Positions 1 to 13,658 of a DNA stretch of 64,000 nucleotides are shown in pieces; the first letter of the stretch is position 1, and each line of letters begins with the position of its first letter. Under the pieces are notes generated by a model. The model was not told the origin of the DNA. It made no database searches and saw only the letters and a program-made list of their open reading frames with translations. The DNA is from Antedon mediterranea (lineage: Eukaryota > Echinodermata > Crinoidea > Comatulida > Antedonidae), in the NCBI RefSeq assembly GCF_964355755.1, contig NC_092673.1, positions 4,841,001 to 4,905,000 on the forward strand, given 5' to 3'. The position numbers and the translations under genes were made by a program.

Positions 1-3000
1 GAGCAAAACTGACAAAAATAATTATATAGTGTTTTGTCAATTTTACAACAAATTAATTCATTTATAGTAAACGAAGGCCAGCTTTAAACTACTATTAAGT
101 ACTAGTCACAATAAGAAGGCCAAGTTCGCTAGTAGTAGGAAGGGATTATGTTAAAAACCCAAGAGGGACAAAAGGGTTTTTACAAAGGAAATATGATTAA
201 TGGGTTGAAATGGGATAAAATTATTTCCCTTGTTCAGTAGTTTTACAAATGTCTGGGTTTTAGTGTACAAACAAATTGTACTATTTTTATTTATGAAAGT
301 AAACAATGAACTATTTTCAATTACTGTAAATTCTTACTGTATAAAATCATATTGAAAAAAAAAATCATTCCTATTATATTACTAGAGTAAAAATAAGACT
401 GTTTGGCTGTCTACAGTACCTGTGTAATAGTTGTGACAATTTAAAATTTGTAATCCCAGACCTATTGTGATTTTTCTCAAGGTAAGCACAAAATATTCTA
501 TTATTACTCAATTGTACACGTGACTACGTAAATGTATATACAGGAGGGCTAAAAAAAGTGGTCCTAAGTACAAAAATCATTCAATTCAAGTACATTTTCT
601 ACTGCATGCACAGAGTTCATTTCAGTACCAACAAAGCCGTTAAAGTACAAAAATCATTCAATTCAAGTACATTTTCTACTGCATGCACAGAGTTCATTTC
701 AGTACCAACAAAGCCGTTAACCAACACTTACCGCAGTTTATTTATTACTTCAGTAGTACATACATAGGCAACAATAACATTGCCAACAAACATCACAACA
801 TACACACAAATTAAACATGTGGCACCTCCTGTTATTTGAAAGCATACTTTGCAATATACAGTCCATAAAATAAGTCTCAACAGCTGTCTACTCTGTATAA
901 TGTGTTTTCACATTCAGTAATCAAATATATCAAACACACAGTATACATCATTTAATACATGTATTATTTATTAAGCATACCACATCATGATTTTAAAATC
1001 TGTTCCTAATCGGACAAGTTAATTAACAGTCACTTTCTATTAGGGTAAATAATCAGCTACAAAACAATCTTGGTTGCAACACAGCTAGACAATGTACAAT
1101 ACTGAAAATTCCTGCTCTAAAAAATATTTGACATCTTACAGAATCAAAGATTACGATTATATTATTGTGTAATCACAAAGCCGCAATTAAATTCAATGAC
1201 CTTGGTTTAAAACGCATACTGTAGTATTCATTGAATACAAAAAGCATAACATGGTGCATAACAATGTGTAAATTCTGTAATTCTCAACAACAATAAGTAC
1301 TCAGAAAGCAAGACTATTGTGACATACTGTAGAGAAGTCACATTTGAATCGGGAAATAAAACGATTCTAAAAATGCAGTCGGCTATCAAATACATCCTCT
1401 GAATACTAGGAAATAAAATAAATGAACCAGTAAATTAAAAACAAACAAAATACAACTCAACAGAACTGTTTATCAATTATACAGTACAATAATTGTGATC
1501 TTGAGGGACATACTGTACTGTACAGTACATATACAGGGAATAATTTCGCCAGCAAAAAGCTATACAGTACAACTAAACAGTACCTTACTGCAGTGCTACC
1601 GAGTCACTCACAAAATTGTGTAGCAATTTTAACATTAAACATAACATTTATGTTCTAGACCCAGTTTCATTAGACCTTAATAAACACAATTTATTTATTT
1701 ATTATTGAAATAAGCAGTATGGCACACATTCTATTAATGTTTTATGATTTAAGTTTACTACAGGCATTTACTGTAGTACTGTATTGCATAATAATGTTCA
1801 AAGGCTAAGTACAGAATATTGGTGATTACATAAACTTACTACTTTAATGGAATTTGCCATAATGTTCTCTATGATGATGCTCACTGTTTGTTATGATACT
1901 CATAGCACATTCGTAATTCAACTTCAAAAGTTGACAGCAAAAAATCAAAATATGAACGAATTAATATATATATTTTTTGTACAGTAATTAAATAATAATT
2001 CACCAAAATATGTTTTAGATTAGAGTGTTTGTACTGTGTTTAAAAATGTATGTTATGATTATCTGCCAGTGTGTGGCATTTACAACAAAATGTTTTATTA
2101 ATAATACAATAGATAGGTTATCATAATAATTGTGTAGTAAGTGTGAATTATCCTACTCACTACTGTACACTTGACATCAATTAATCAGGAAAATTATACT
2201 ATAAAACCTAAAATCAATAAGTAACGTGTTGTTATGGTGAAGAATTACATTTCTAATTGATTTCACGTCAAGTTAATATCATACTTTCATTTCGTTTTGC
2301 ATACAATGATAAACAAGAATTTACAAGAGCCAAGCCAGCACCTCTTAGCAGCGTACACCAGCTCAAACTGACATTTTTAAACTTCGCACCTGCAGGTGAA
2401 ATGTTTTAGTTGGTAACTAACCATGATACAGTAACCTTGGAGATGAGATGACCTCTAACACAAAATTATCCTCTATTATCCGAGTATCAAGACGAATAAA
2501 CTCCAATAATAAGTTCCAGTGAATGAGGGCATGACAAACCCCCATAAAGGTGCCTAACAATAGCGTCTAGGCATTGTAAAAAGTAGCATCATAGAAATTC
2601 AATCAAACACGCAGACTGAACAAAAACATTAGGATGAGGAGATCCTGTTAAAACCTCCTGTTCGGAGGCACATGTGTTTTGCTACTGCCCTGACAATGGC
2701 ATGCGTGGTATGTTGATACTGTTCGAGGGGCCTCACTATATATGGCCTAATTAATGGAGGCCGGGCCTATGGCCAGCACTGTAAAGCCAGCCTGCCAGTC
2801 AAGCAGACAGTTCATAGTTCATAAGAGTGGAGATAAACAATGTTGTATGCTTATTATTTTTGGCTGAAGTTCATAACAATAAACTAAACTACATAACTAT
2901 ATTTAATAAAATAGTTTAAATCCACTATTTTAAAATTAAGTTGAGAAAATTACTTTGAATAAAAAAGAAATTATTTATTATTTCATCTAAAAGTGTTATT

Positions 3001-5319
3001 ATATTCATGTATACTGTGGTAGGAAACAAAACGCATATTAATTTGCACTTCCTGTTTTCCTACTCTCTCTTTAATTAAAATAATCTAATTAATTACTGGA
3101 AGTATTGTTTATTAATTAATATATTTAACTTGAGTATATTCAATTGCATGATTTAATTAATATCAACTAACATACATACTGAACTCACAATTAAATTAGT
3201 AAACTTAATAACATGAACATGTATTTAATATTTAACTGGAAGGAGGTATAAAGTTCGTTTATTTTAATTGGTTTATACTATGTTTATATACAATGTCAAT
3301 TGTACATTAATGATACCAAGTGTAAATATTTATTTCTCACTCATGGATACACTGTACTTGTAGAGGCCAAAGTGCACAATATCTAACAGTCTCAATGTAC
3401 AGTACTGTTACTATAAATATACTTTGAAAATGCTCCTAAACAGGTGCAGATAAATAGGGGGGATGGGGGTGTGTGTAGCCGGCCCGGACACCCTCTAAAT
3501 TTTACAACTTGTAATGCAAAATATACAGTAGGACATCAAATTAAGTCCATTTCACTACTTTTATTCTCTGGAACCAACCTCCCCCCGCCCTCACCCATCT
3601 ATTTCAAAATCCTGGATCTGCCACTGCTAAACACTAGTATTACTATTACATAACTACTTGCCCAGCATACAGTGATCAAATTTTACTAGAATGTTAAACT
3701 GGGAAGAAATAATATTAATGACATAATTCAACATTGAATGACAAGCAAATATTATGTTGGATAAATGACCTAATGTTGTCTACAGTCGGCTATGACAGCA
3801 GGAATATACACACAAAAACCAATACTCATATAGAAACAGGATACAATACAGAAAAACAGGACTTCAATTAATACTATGGGTGTACAGGCAGTTGATTGCT
3901 TCCTAGTGGGATGTTACAACCACGGTTTCATGGAATGATTTTATTTTAGTGGTTAAAACAAATCTATTTTGAGGAAAGAATAAACAAAACATAACAATAA
4001 AAGAATGTTGTACAGTACTATTTAAATAAATGTTATTTTAATTGATTAATTCAATTAAAATTGTGTTTAGTTGGGCGTGGTTGTTTTAGGTAACAGTAGT
4101 GAGTAGGATAATTCACACTACTTACTACACAATTATTATAATGATCTTGTGTATTAGATCTCTCATAGTTTTTATTTTGTAAACCTATAGAGGTACTGGA
4201 GGACAATACTGTCCCACTGTCATAATGTAATGGGGTGTACTGCAACCTGTTATAAACACTGTCTTACTGTCCACACTGTACAATTACTGTACTGTTTGCC
4301 AATTTTGGCAATGATTGTTTGAACGTCAACGTGATGGTGAGGGGGGATGATTATGTGACAGGAAGTTGTCTCATAACTAAAATGAAAGTTACATTGATAG
4401 AAAACATCCTTTGTAACTTGAAACACTAGAAATTTTAAACCACACATGAATCATCATAAATTAACAAATTTATAAAGTAAAACAAAAAGCTTTAAAAAAA
4501 AATTGAATATATAGATAGAAAGCTATACTTAAAACAAATATAGCAATTAATTAATGTGTATTTAAATTGCATCTCTAACATTTATTTTATTCAGTTCACA
4601 ACAAAAAGCGATGAAACCGCCACTAATATGCCCTTCTCAATCACACCTACAGTACATTTTAAAAGTTGGCTACAATGTTTTTAATTTTATAGGCACAAAT
4701 TTCAGATGTTCCAACTGCCAAGTTAACAAGGTGCAAGGAGGTTAACAATACATATTGTTAACGAATTTAACGTAATAACACGTTTTAACAGATTTGACGC
4801 ATTTTAAATTCATCACAAAATACCTGGTCTAAAATGTAACTTGATTATTTCACCCTACAGTAATTGTGCAATACAAAATATTTACTAAGCACAGAGTAGG
4901 GACATAACAACCAACAGAATATAATATACTGTACTACACGCAAGGACACAGTAAAGTTCAGACAAAGAGACTAAATGAATTTTATAAAACAAGTCCGTAT
5001 CCATCTACAGTAGTCATAAGTAATTCAGAAAAGGATAACTGATTTCTACTAACTAGTTTAAAAGACATTGAAACAAATAAAAGAAAGTGAATTATAAAAA
5101 AATTAATTACTACTGTACTAGTAGCTTAATTAACCTAAACACGTGATCAAATTGCTACAATAACAAAAGAACTGATGTGATGAAACATCCCCCTGCAATC
5201 AAACTTCAAACGGAAACACTCAGTGTTTAACGACAACTAGCTTTCAATGGTTACCATCAAATCATTGCTACAGTTTTCAGATTCCTAATCAAATAAAAAC
5301 TTGCAATAAAGTTACTTAC
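1..5319. other. Non-coding AT-rich DNA (intergenic or long intron)
   Basis: I find no exon with convincing protein similarity here on either strand. The short open frames are AT-rich and resemble no family I know. If the minus-strand KIAA0232-like gene continues leftwards, this may be part of its first intron. The visible structure is a 77-bp tandem duplication at about 566-720 and a G/C-rich patch at about 3440-3640 that looks like a decayed repeat ending in CTGGATCTGCCACTG. Confidence 0.5.
566..720. repeat. Two-copy tandem duplication, 77-bp unit
   Basis: The sequence starting AAGTACAAAAATCATTC at 566 is repeated almost exactly from 643, giving a 77-bp period. A 69-codon open frame crosses both copies only because the unit lacks stops in one frame, and its translation shows the same peptide twice. 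The near identity points to a recent local duplication. Confidence 0.9.
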
Positions 5320-5334
5320 TTCTTTGCTTGCCAT
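5320..5334 (-). CDS. Possible five-codon first coding exon (MASKE)
   Basis: On the minus strand an ATG at 5334 opens five codons (Met-Ala-Ser-Lys-Glu) that run straight into a consensus GTAAGT donor at 5319-5314. The surroundings (about 5330-5720) are richer in CpG than the DNA to the left, as expected near a start site. No partner exon is visible further left in the window, so the gene cannot be named. It could be an alternative start of the KIAA0232-like gene, the start of another gene beyond the left edge, or chance. Support is only the ATG plus donor. Confidence 0.2.
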
Positions 5335-6776
5335 GACACTTGACTAAAGGCGATTGTAAAACGCGTCAAACTCTTAAGAAAAGGTAGATGGCCGACGAGA
5401 ACACATACAGGAAATTGACAGGAAAACAACCAATCTTATTTCCGTGGTTCCACGTGTGACTCATCGCATAATTTAACATATCACTTTAGGTACAATCAGC
5501 AGAATCTTGATTTACCACAATTATTGTGACATATCCGTGACAAAATATTGAAATAGCCAATCAAAATCACCATCTGATCGTACGCTGCAAGTTTCAAAGT
5601 TTGTCAAACTTTATCAGGCGAAGCACGTTGTTAATACATGTTCGCTTCGTTTTTTAACAAATTACTTTTACGAACGTCCTAATTTAGGCAGAGAACCCTG
5701 GGGTATTATACTGGTAAGCAAACTCACAAAAAGTGATTTTCATAGGGTGAACTGTCTTCTAGAGTGGATCATTTTGGTCACTGGAATATGCCTCACAAAC
5801 TTGATTAAATATGATTGATAGTGAAATATTCAAACTACTGTATCTACTGTATAAAATGTGCTAATTTATCTTAACATTAAACAATTTCATAATTTAAATT
5901 TTTAATGTCAGAAAAATTTTGTTTAGTTTTCACTTTTATATTACATAATTACAGTACAGTATATCATACAGTATCTCATACAGTATCTCAAACGATAATA
6001 ATAAATTTGTTGAATTGTATTTACTTGCAAAGTAACGTACTTGATTTCTAATTTAAATTATGTTTTTAAAGATCTTTAATTAATATCAAATTCCTAAATT
6101 TAAAAAAAATATTTATCTACTGTATGGTTGGTACCCATCACACTGTGTACTGTACAGTATTTATAAAGTTGGCATAAAATATGCTAATAACCAAACTAGA
6201 AATCAGCGTGTACAATAGTATTAATGTCTTATCAAATTAACCAGAGTTTTAATGTCTTATTAAATTATCCATAGTTGTGCTTCATGCCATGTAATAGGTA
6301 GTTGTAAGTTGCCAACACAGCACAGCATCTGACTGCCCTGGATACTATGTTACTAGAGTCTATTGACCCTTAAACTATGTCCACTAAAACAAAGTACAGC
6401 TTGGATGGATACAATGATAACTAACTTGACCTACATCTCTATAGCATCTACACTGTTCACTGAACACGGTTGTCAACATGTGTAGAAGATAAGGATGATT
6501 TTTTTTTAATTTAAAAAACAATATTTCTATAACTAACAGTGAACACTCCAAACCTAATAATTAATATACTTTTTCAGAACATTGATCTACAAGATATTTT
6601 TTTTAATTGATTTTTTTTAAACATTGATTATATTGCTGTACAAGAATTAATTTAATTATTATTTTATTGAATTGACTTTGTTTTGTAGCTTCAGGTTTAA
6701 TATACGCTCTACCTTCAAATCACATTCTGACTCCTATTTTAAATTTGTTTACAATGTTATTGTTATATAAACTTAC

Positions 6777-7046
6777 CTGTTCTGTAACAGACTGAAGGCA
6801 CTGCAGAACTGCAGTCTTCTTTAGATCCTCTGATGACCATGAATAGCGCCCTCGTTTGTTTCCTCGACATTTGCCTCTTGCATCTTTTCTATACATCGAA
6901 TTGTAATCAAACTCGGGCTCCATTTCATAGTTATCTTGCTGCAGTATACTAAGAATATAGTGAGAGTAGATCATTGCATCTATCCCTCGTACCTCCAACT
7001 CCTGACCAAGCCACACCTTCACTGAAGGCAGTGATGGAACAGACAT
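6777..7046 (-). CDS. KIAA0232-like protein, first coding exon (partial gene)
   Basis: This 90-codon exon ends at a perfect donor (CAG|GTAAGT, donor at 6776-6771). The motif WLGQELEVRGIDAMIYSHYI closely resembles the start of vertebrate KIAA0232, a large and poorly characterised protein whose N-terminus reads WLGQELEKCGIDAMIYTRYV as I remember it. The exon's last residues (LKKTAVLQCLQSVTEQ) match the family segment MKKQAAVQCLRSASDE. I chose the second methionine (7046) because the family begins close to this motif; an in-frame ATG nine codons upstream at 7073 is possible. The remaining exons should lie to the left, but none is visible within 6.7 kb, so the next intron is long and leaves the window. 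Function is unknown and I assign none. Confidence 0.7.
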
Positions 7047-10000
7047 GGTGGTCTTAATTTCGTAATTATTCAATTACTTAAACTACGACAAACTATTTCA
7101 TTGGAACTTTTTTTAATAGTCCAACGAAAATGCGTTTGTTTGAAGTTAATCGATAGACATCTTAAGCCCTCAGTTCGTCAACTGAGGGCATGATAAGATG
7201 CGTGCTGAGGGAGAATGGATGGGTGACATCATCGGCAACTATCGTGGCAAGAATGTGAAACAGCACCAAGCTGGTTGCAAAAGTCATGTTGTTCTAATTA
7301 CAGTTCATGTTGCCAAGTTCGATGTTGATTCTCAACCTAGTTTTTGTTTAAAAAGCAAAGAGTTTATATTTTTAAAATATTTCTAAACTTAAGTTTTTCC
7401 TTCAAAAAGATTTAAAATTGTCTGCTATTTTGTATATTACAGTTAGGCCCATGATTTTTACCTGTTTTAAATACAAAATGTATAACATTCAGCAGTTATT
7501 TATTGCGTAATAACACACAGTTTGAAGCTGTTTTATTTCAGCACAAAATGTTGACATGAACAATAATTAAATATTTCCTGGTGACACATTGCTTTGTCAA
7601 AACTATAAATTAGCCAAAAATATGATATTCAAATGCAGGTGTTATTATGCGCAATTTGAACGATTTGGTAAATTGAAATTGCGCAAGAAAATCTGCCTGC
7701 AATAGGCCTAATTTATATATCACACACAATGTTAAATGAATTAGTAAATAAAAGTGTACAGATTACAGAACAGTATTACATAATATCATTTACATTAATT
7801 GCATCATTCAATTAAAAAAATGTTTACTTTTAAATAATAAGTAGTATGTCAATATATAAAGGGCGTAACTGGGCCTTGGCTAACATGGATCGGCGTAGCT
7901 AGGTCCAGCCTAGGCTATATCTATATTTTTATTTTAGGCAGGGCCAGCCCTTTTCTCTCTCTCCTAGCCTAGCAGAATAGCTAGCATAGAGAAGGGGAGA
8001 AGGCTAGGCTACTAGGCCTAGACCTAACGCTAGCCTGATTTTGGATATATAAAATCAAGTTTTGCACAATTGAATAAGAACATAACAATTTGTGCATAAT
8101 TAAAATATAATTCAACTTTTAAAAAACATATAAACCAATAGAAATTCAATAGTTTCAATTAAAATTTTGCCTACGTACCATCGAATAAAAATGATGAAAC
8201 ACAACGATCGAGAGTTCCTCCAACGTTGACTTTTGACCTGTTGTGTGTGTGATGATCTGTCTGCGCATTAATATCATCACTTAAGATATTAATATTTCTC
8301 CCATCCATTTCTCTCTCTGAGCCCAGATAAAATAGATTTTAATATTGTAAAAAGTGAATATTATTTTTATGCTACCTAATAATACGTACAGTTTATTAAA
8401 AATTATTCTCAATAAGCAATATATAAAATCATCGAACTATTTTATCAAATGCGGATCTCTTGTATATCTTCACCATGACAAAAGAGGCGCGCGCATTATG
8501 GATACTTGATTGGTTCAGAGTACACTAATTGATATTCAATCATGATTGGGACGACGCGGAACTTATAATTAAAAAACGGGATCATGAAACACTAAAAAGC
8601 TTTTTACGGAAATAATAACAGATTAAATGTTTCCTTTGCATGTACTAACCAGCGTCATTATCAATTTAATTCTGTCGCTACAAAAATTAACATTTAATCT
8701 ACCATTCTTTTTTTTCAAAACCAATGTAAATGTTTGTGGAAAACAATAACGAAATAATAAAATGTGATTTTCCCGTTGGATTTTCTACCAAGTTAATAAA
8801 TTAAATTTTCTCAAAATATTGCAATGGTTACAGGCCAAAATAAAAAGAGTGGTGTAATTTATATATACTCGTATTTTGATCCTTTAACTTGGTGTATTTT
8901 AATTCTTAAAATTTTAAAATAAATGTACCTTTTGTTTATTATCTTTTGGTAACTACCATAAGGCATATCCCAGCAGAATTGCAACATAGGGAGTTGTGCT
9001 GAATGGGTTTGAATCCTATCCTTGTTGTACAGTACTACATTTTTTCAAAGTTAAAATTATAATTAACAGTTCAGACAGACGATAATAATAACAGACAAGG
9101 TATGTTTAAATTTCAGATATAATGACAATAAAACATTTATTAATAAATAAAAATACCTACACAGTTTAGTAGACAAAATCGCACATTAACAAAATACAAC
9201 ATTCACTCAAACAGTTTACAAATTACAATTATACTTTTCCAGTTGGTTCAACTTTTTTTTGGTCACATATTCTTCAAATAATCAATTAAAATCTCCTACA
9301 TAAACATATAATATATTTGTCTTTCCCAAACATATGGTTATTCTTTACTCCATTGGTTAATACGTAACCAGTTCAGAATTTAATGTTAAAATATATAAGT
9401 TTACACATATAGTAAATATCATTTTACCTGTAAAAGTTCATTATTTAAATAGGTTGAAATTGTCACTATGGTAGGTTTAAAATACTATAATATTCTTAAA
9501 GAGGGATACCCCAACCCTACTCGGGATACTAAAAAGGTAGGTCACTATAAAACAACATATACAGTATTACCATTTATTTATTTTTTAAAACAACTACATT
9601 ATAATAATACAGTAATATACTATCTGAATTAAACTTCTATTTTTGTATAATTAAAATGTATAAAAATCAGTAGATATTCTTAATCTACTTAAAAAGTTAA
9701 AATGACTATTATTGCACATTCACAGTTAAAATATATTTTACCAACACAGAACTAAATATTTAATTTAGTTATTACTGAATATGTTGCTCTCTGCATTAAT
9801 CACTACAATTCACTAAGTACTTCAAAGGTGGATACATATTTTTCAATAAATTGTAGGAAAATAGTATGTTTTTAGCATTTTACGATCCATTGCTTTCTAA
9901 TTCTGAATCTGTCCCTGTACATTTTAGTTAAAAGCACCATCAACGTTTAGAATACCTACACCTCAGGTGGTTACTTATGTCAGATTTTGTAGAATTCGTT

Positions 10001-10184
10001 ACACGCCCACAGGAAAATCATCCCACTCCATTAAAAAATGAATCTTCCTTCAGATTCAATGAGACATTGCACAATTTTAAAATAAATGTTACATCTTGGC
10101 ATTGAACTATTACTGATAAAATACAGGTATTTTTGTATACATTTTAAAGCTACATATAAAAAAAGGGGTTGGATTTAATACTAG
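7047..10184. other. Upstream region of the KIAA0232-like gene; no coding sequence seen
   Basis: No coding exon could be supported. The region holds a short perfect hairpin at 7158-7200, a stretch of AGGCCTAG-type simple sequence at about 7890-8035, and a CpG-containing patch at about 8170-8570 with CCAAT-like ATTGG words. A minus-strand GTACGT at about 8175 could be the donor of a non-coding first exon of the KIAA0232-like gene, but nothing else supports this. Confidence 0.4.
7158..7200. repeat. Short perfect hairpin
   Basis: GCCCTCAGTT (7166-7175) and AACTGAGGGC (7180-7189) form a perfect 10-bp stem with a four-base loop. After a small asymmetric bulge, CATCTTA (7158-7164) pairs with TAAGATG (7194-7200). 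It lies about 110 bp upstream of the chosen start of the KIAA0232-like gene and could form a structure in DNA or in its 5' transcript. No function is known. Confidence 0.7.
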
Positions 10185-10466
10185 TTTACTAGTTAGCTAC
10201 AGTAACTGTATTTTACTAGGTTCGTTAACTGTATTTTACTAGGTTAGTTACTTGTATTTCACTAGGTTAGTTAACTGTATTTTACTAGGTTAGATACCTG
10301 TATTTCACTAGGTTAGTTAACTGTATTTCACTAGGTTAGTTAGTTAACTGTATTTTACTAGGTTAGTTAGTTAACTGTATTTTACCAGGTTAGTTACCTG
10401 TATTTCACTAGGTTAGTTAGTTAACTGTAGTTTACTAGGTTAGTTACCTGTATTTTACTAGGTTTA
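10185..10466. repeat. Minisatellite, about 23-bp unit
   Basis: About eleven imperfect copies of a unit resembling TTAGTTAACTGTATTTTACT plus AGG are arrayed head to tail. Variants alternate between AACTG and ACCTG and between TTTTAC and TTTCAC, and some copies carry an extra TTAG. The array lies 160 bp beyond the BIN3 stop codon and may fall within its 3' UTR. Confidence 0.9.
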
Positions 10467-10625
10467 GGTAACACACAAGTACAAGTGATGCAACTGGTGG
10501 TATTCTCTTATTTAAAGGTTACAAAGTAACAGGTTGGCTAGTCTAGGTTAATTATTACTAAACATTGCAAACTGGACTAGGACCAAAATACTGCCTTTGG
10601 TCACCGATTCAACATCAAATGGAGT

Positions 10626-13600
10626 TTAGTCATCTATAACAATTGACAGAGCACGGATATCAGATAACTTTTGCTGGAGTATAACTTCATATTTTTCATC
10701 GTCGATAACAGAGAACTCTTCTCCTTTCAGGTGGGCTGCTAGTTCAGCGTATATGTGGAAACATTCTGTGTAATAGTTGATCTGTGATTTGATAAGGGCT
10801 TCAAAGCATGGCTGAAAATATTCTATTCTACCATTAAAGAACTGAGGTAGCTCCTCCATTAGTTTATTGTGTTCTGATTCATAGTCTTCTCTTGCTGCAT
10901 TTAAAGCCTTCTTAGCCTGAGAAGTTAAACAAATTATATTACTGTATTCACTAGTGCTTATAATTGAGATTTGTTGAAATGAGTTGCTTTCTTTCTCCGG
11001 TCCGGCAAATAAAATATCATGTTTCGTTTTTCTCTATGCTCCACACAGCTATGCGCCAATCTCTTTACCAAATATGCGTAAAATACGCCAAACAAAAGGT
11101 TGATAATACTATAAGCATAATCTGGCGTAAACTTGACCAGAGCAGGTGTGAAAGGCCCTTTTAGATGTATTGCCCCCCAAAAATAAAAAAAAAAGACTTT
11201 GAATAGGCCATTTTGCAGTTTTAATCAAGTTAATCACTTCTGTAGAAAAATAAATAATGTTTCTACTATAAAAAAGACAAAATAAACGGTTAAATTCAAC
11301 CAAAAACGCATGGACTTCCAGTCAATTTGAATACTTTTTTGCTTTAAATTACAGTTTTTTAATAATAATTTTTTTTTCAATACAATTTTTGGTCAAAGTA
11401 ATAACTATTATGTGACATTAAAATGACATAATCAACAAGAAAAATATTTTTTCAGGGGGACAATATATCTTAAAATAGGTAAAATGAGGGCAGATTGGTT
11501 ATTTATATTCCTAAACTGATTGTGTTCCTGTAATATGACAGTTAAAGATTAATTAATAATAATTAAGGGGGAAGCATTAGTACCTGTTCAAATTTGACAA
11601 TGTTTGGACCTGTTCTTTCTTTTTCCTGATATTTCTCCATTTTTGCATGTGCTTTTCTATATTCTTGCAACAATTGTTCTCGTTTTCTTATGGCTGTATA
11701 CACACTAGGAAAAATACCACTAAACTTCTTCATGGGATCTATCATACAGTGCTGTGCATTTTCATTCTGAAACGAACAGGTACACAATAAAAAAAAGTAA
11801 TTTATTAGCACAGATATAGAATAGTATGAAATGATTGTATGTAAAGCACTTAGTGGTTCAAACTTGTTTGTCAAATTGTTCAAATCTGTTCCTTAAACAT
11901 TTAGCAACTTCTGATTCTCCGGTTCAAATGAATTACAAAGCATCCAGTACAATACACTATACAGGATTTAAATTTAACAATTGAAAATAACCAAATGGTG
12001 TTAGTTAAACCTGTCTTTATGAACACCACAATTGATTTAATCAAAGAATTTCAATAAAGGTATTATATCTAAGAAAAGTGGTCTAGGTACTTAGATAACC
12101 ACAAACAAAACGTGTTTACATTTTAAGAGCCTGTTCAGACTTTACAATTTACCCATGTAATGGTTGTGTGTGGTGTAAATTTTGAGATAAACTAATTAAA
12201 AAATGCAACTCATGAGGTGGATTTTTCAATTACACCTTAAACCGAAAGCTGATTTACCAGGAGCAACTTGACCTTAATAATAGTGTAAAAAGATGCATAA
12301 AATATAACCTTGCTGAGTAAATTTTTGTTGTGTAAATAGTTTGTCTGGTCAGTTCCAAGAGTAATTTAGGTTACACATGTAATTGAGTTTAAAGTCTGAA
12401 CACAGCCTAAGACTTACAAATTGTACCATGAATTCATCAACCCTTGATATACTAGAATACATCTCTTCAAATTCTTTAAAGTCATCCTCTGTGTTCAAGA
12501 GAGGGCTTGCAGCCAGGTTTTGTCCTATACGACACTGCAACTTAGACAACTGGGCCATACTGTCTATGCATTTCTTCATATCTTTATATAGTTTCTTGGT
12601 AGCTTCATCGAGCCTATGGTAAAAGAATACAGTTAAATACTTAGGGTGGTTTCGTACAGTAGCATTAAACTAGATGGCAACTGGGTAGTATAGGAATTGC
12701 TGTTTGAAAATTCTGTTAATCACTACACAGTAGAGAGGGGTAGGGTAGAATGACTGAAATGATAATTGTGGACAACATAATGACAAAACAACCGTTCTTA
12801 TGGTTATCTGCAGATGTTTACAAACCAACTTGTTGTGGACAGAGAAACAGGCACCACTTGGTGACAGCACTTAACACGAAGGGCATATAGGGGAGAAGAA
12901 AGTTGTGGTATATGTCGTCCACACTTGTGCACAGCCCAGTAGGCTGCAAGTCACAGGTTATTCTCCAATTTACATTAGTTTTTGAAAACAATAACTAGTC
13001 CAGTTATTATATGAAATAGATAGAAAGAAAAGAAATACAACATTATATTTTTACTCACACTTCAATTTTCTGTACTTCATCTTCAAATGCTTTTTCATCC
13101 TGAAAAAAAATCAGTGAATATTAAGAGAATACAATACGCTAAATTATATAGAAGATGAACATTTAATCATAATATAAAACACTTACTGTTTTGCTAATGA
13201 CAGCCTTCTTTGGAGTTGATAAGCGACTAAATGAAGAAAACCTTTAAAATTGAGAAGAAAACGATTTATTTAGATAATATAGCCTGTTTATTATTAAATA
13301 TTTAATTTTAAATTATAAAATAAGTCATTTGGACACCTGCTTAGAAACGTTTGATTGTTCTGTAATAAAAAAGAAAAAAACACACGGCCAATAGCCTATA
13401 GGGTATATAGATATCTATTACTACTACACAGTTGGACCATCATAAGCCTTGGCCTACTACTATACCCCACCCATCATCGGACCCATCCCAGCCCGGTTCA
13501 GGCAACTGGCACCGCAGGATTGATATGGTGAAGAGGCCTGGAGTTTGTTGTATTACTTGATAGCCTTATATCGTATATATAATTGTTTCTAATAGCTCCG

Positions 13601-13658
13601 TATTATGAATACTTGGAATGAAATGGGTATTTGTGAAACAAAAATACTCACCAGCTCA
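10626..13658 (-). CDS. BIN3: Bridging integrator 3 (N-BAR domain protein), complete
   Basis: Six coding exons join in frame: 13658-13651, 13241-13187, 13099-13059, 12613-12418, 11766-11584 and 10916-10626. They give 774 bases, or 257 residues plus stop; human BIN3 has 253. The start MSW, the block FPSVYTAIRKREQLLQEYRK, the motif GRIEYFQPCFEALIKSQ and the end KLSDIRALSIVIDD all match BIN3 as I know it. The protein is essentially one BAR domain, a dimeric coiled-coil bundle that binds curved membranes. In other species BIN3 acts in actin organisation, cytokinesis and membrane remodelling, and it lacks the SH3 domain of BIN1. The first exon holds only eight coding bases, and the tryptophan codon is split by intron 1. 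All acceptors end in AG and all donors are GT. The gene is head-to-head with the TRPM gene. Confidence 0.93.
11159..11477. mobile_element. MITE family 2 copy (AGATGTATTG...CAATATATCT ends), BIN3 intron
   Basis: This roughly 320-bp non-coding unit has imperfect inverted ends, TTTAGATGTATTGCCCCCC on the left and GGGGGACAATATATCTTAAA on the right. The interior contains AATCAAGTTAATCACTTC and GGTTAAATTCAACCAAAAA. The same interior occurs at 58795-59062, and similar ends occur near 15203-15820 and 27318-27590. It has no coding capacity and is probably a non-autonomous DNA transposon. Confidence 0.7.

Noticed and set aside
3440-3640. G/C-rich patch with a 69-codon open frame
   Set aside because: The poly-G and poly-C ends and the CTGGATCTGCCACTG motif look like an old repeat. 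The translation has no protein-like features.
8963-9030. tRNA-like GGGTTTGAATCCTATCC
   Set aside because: It resembles a T-arm, but no matching acceptor stem, D-arm or anticodon arm could be built. At most a decayed SINE.
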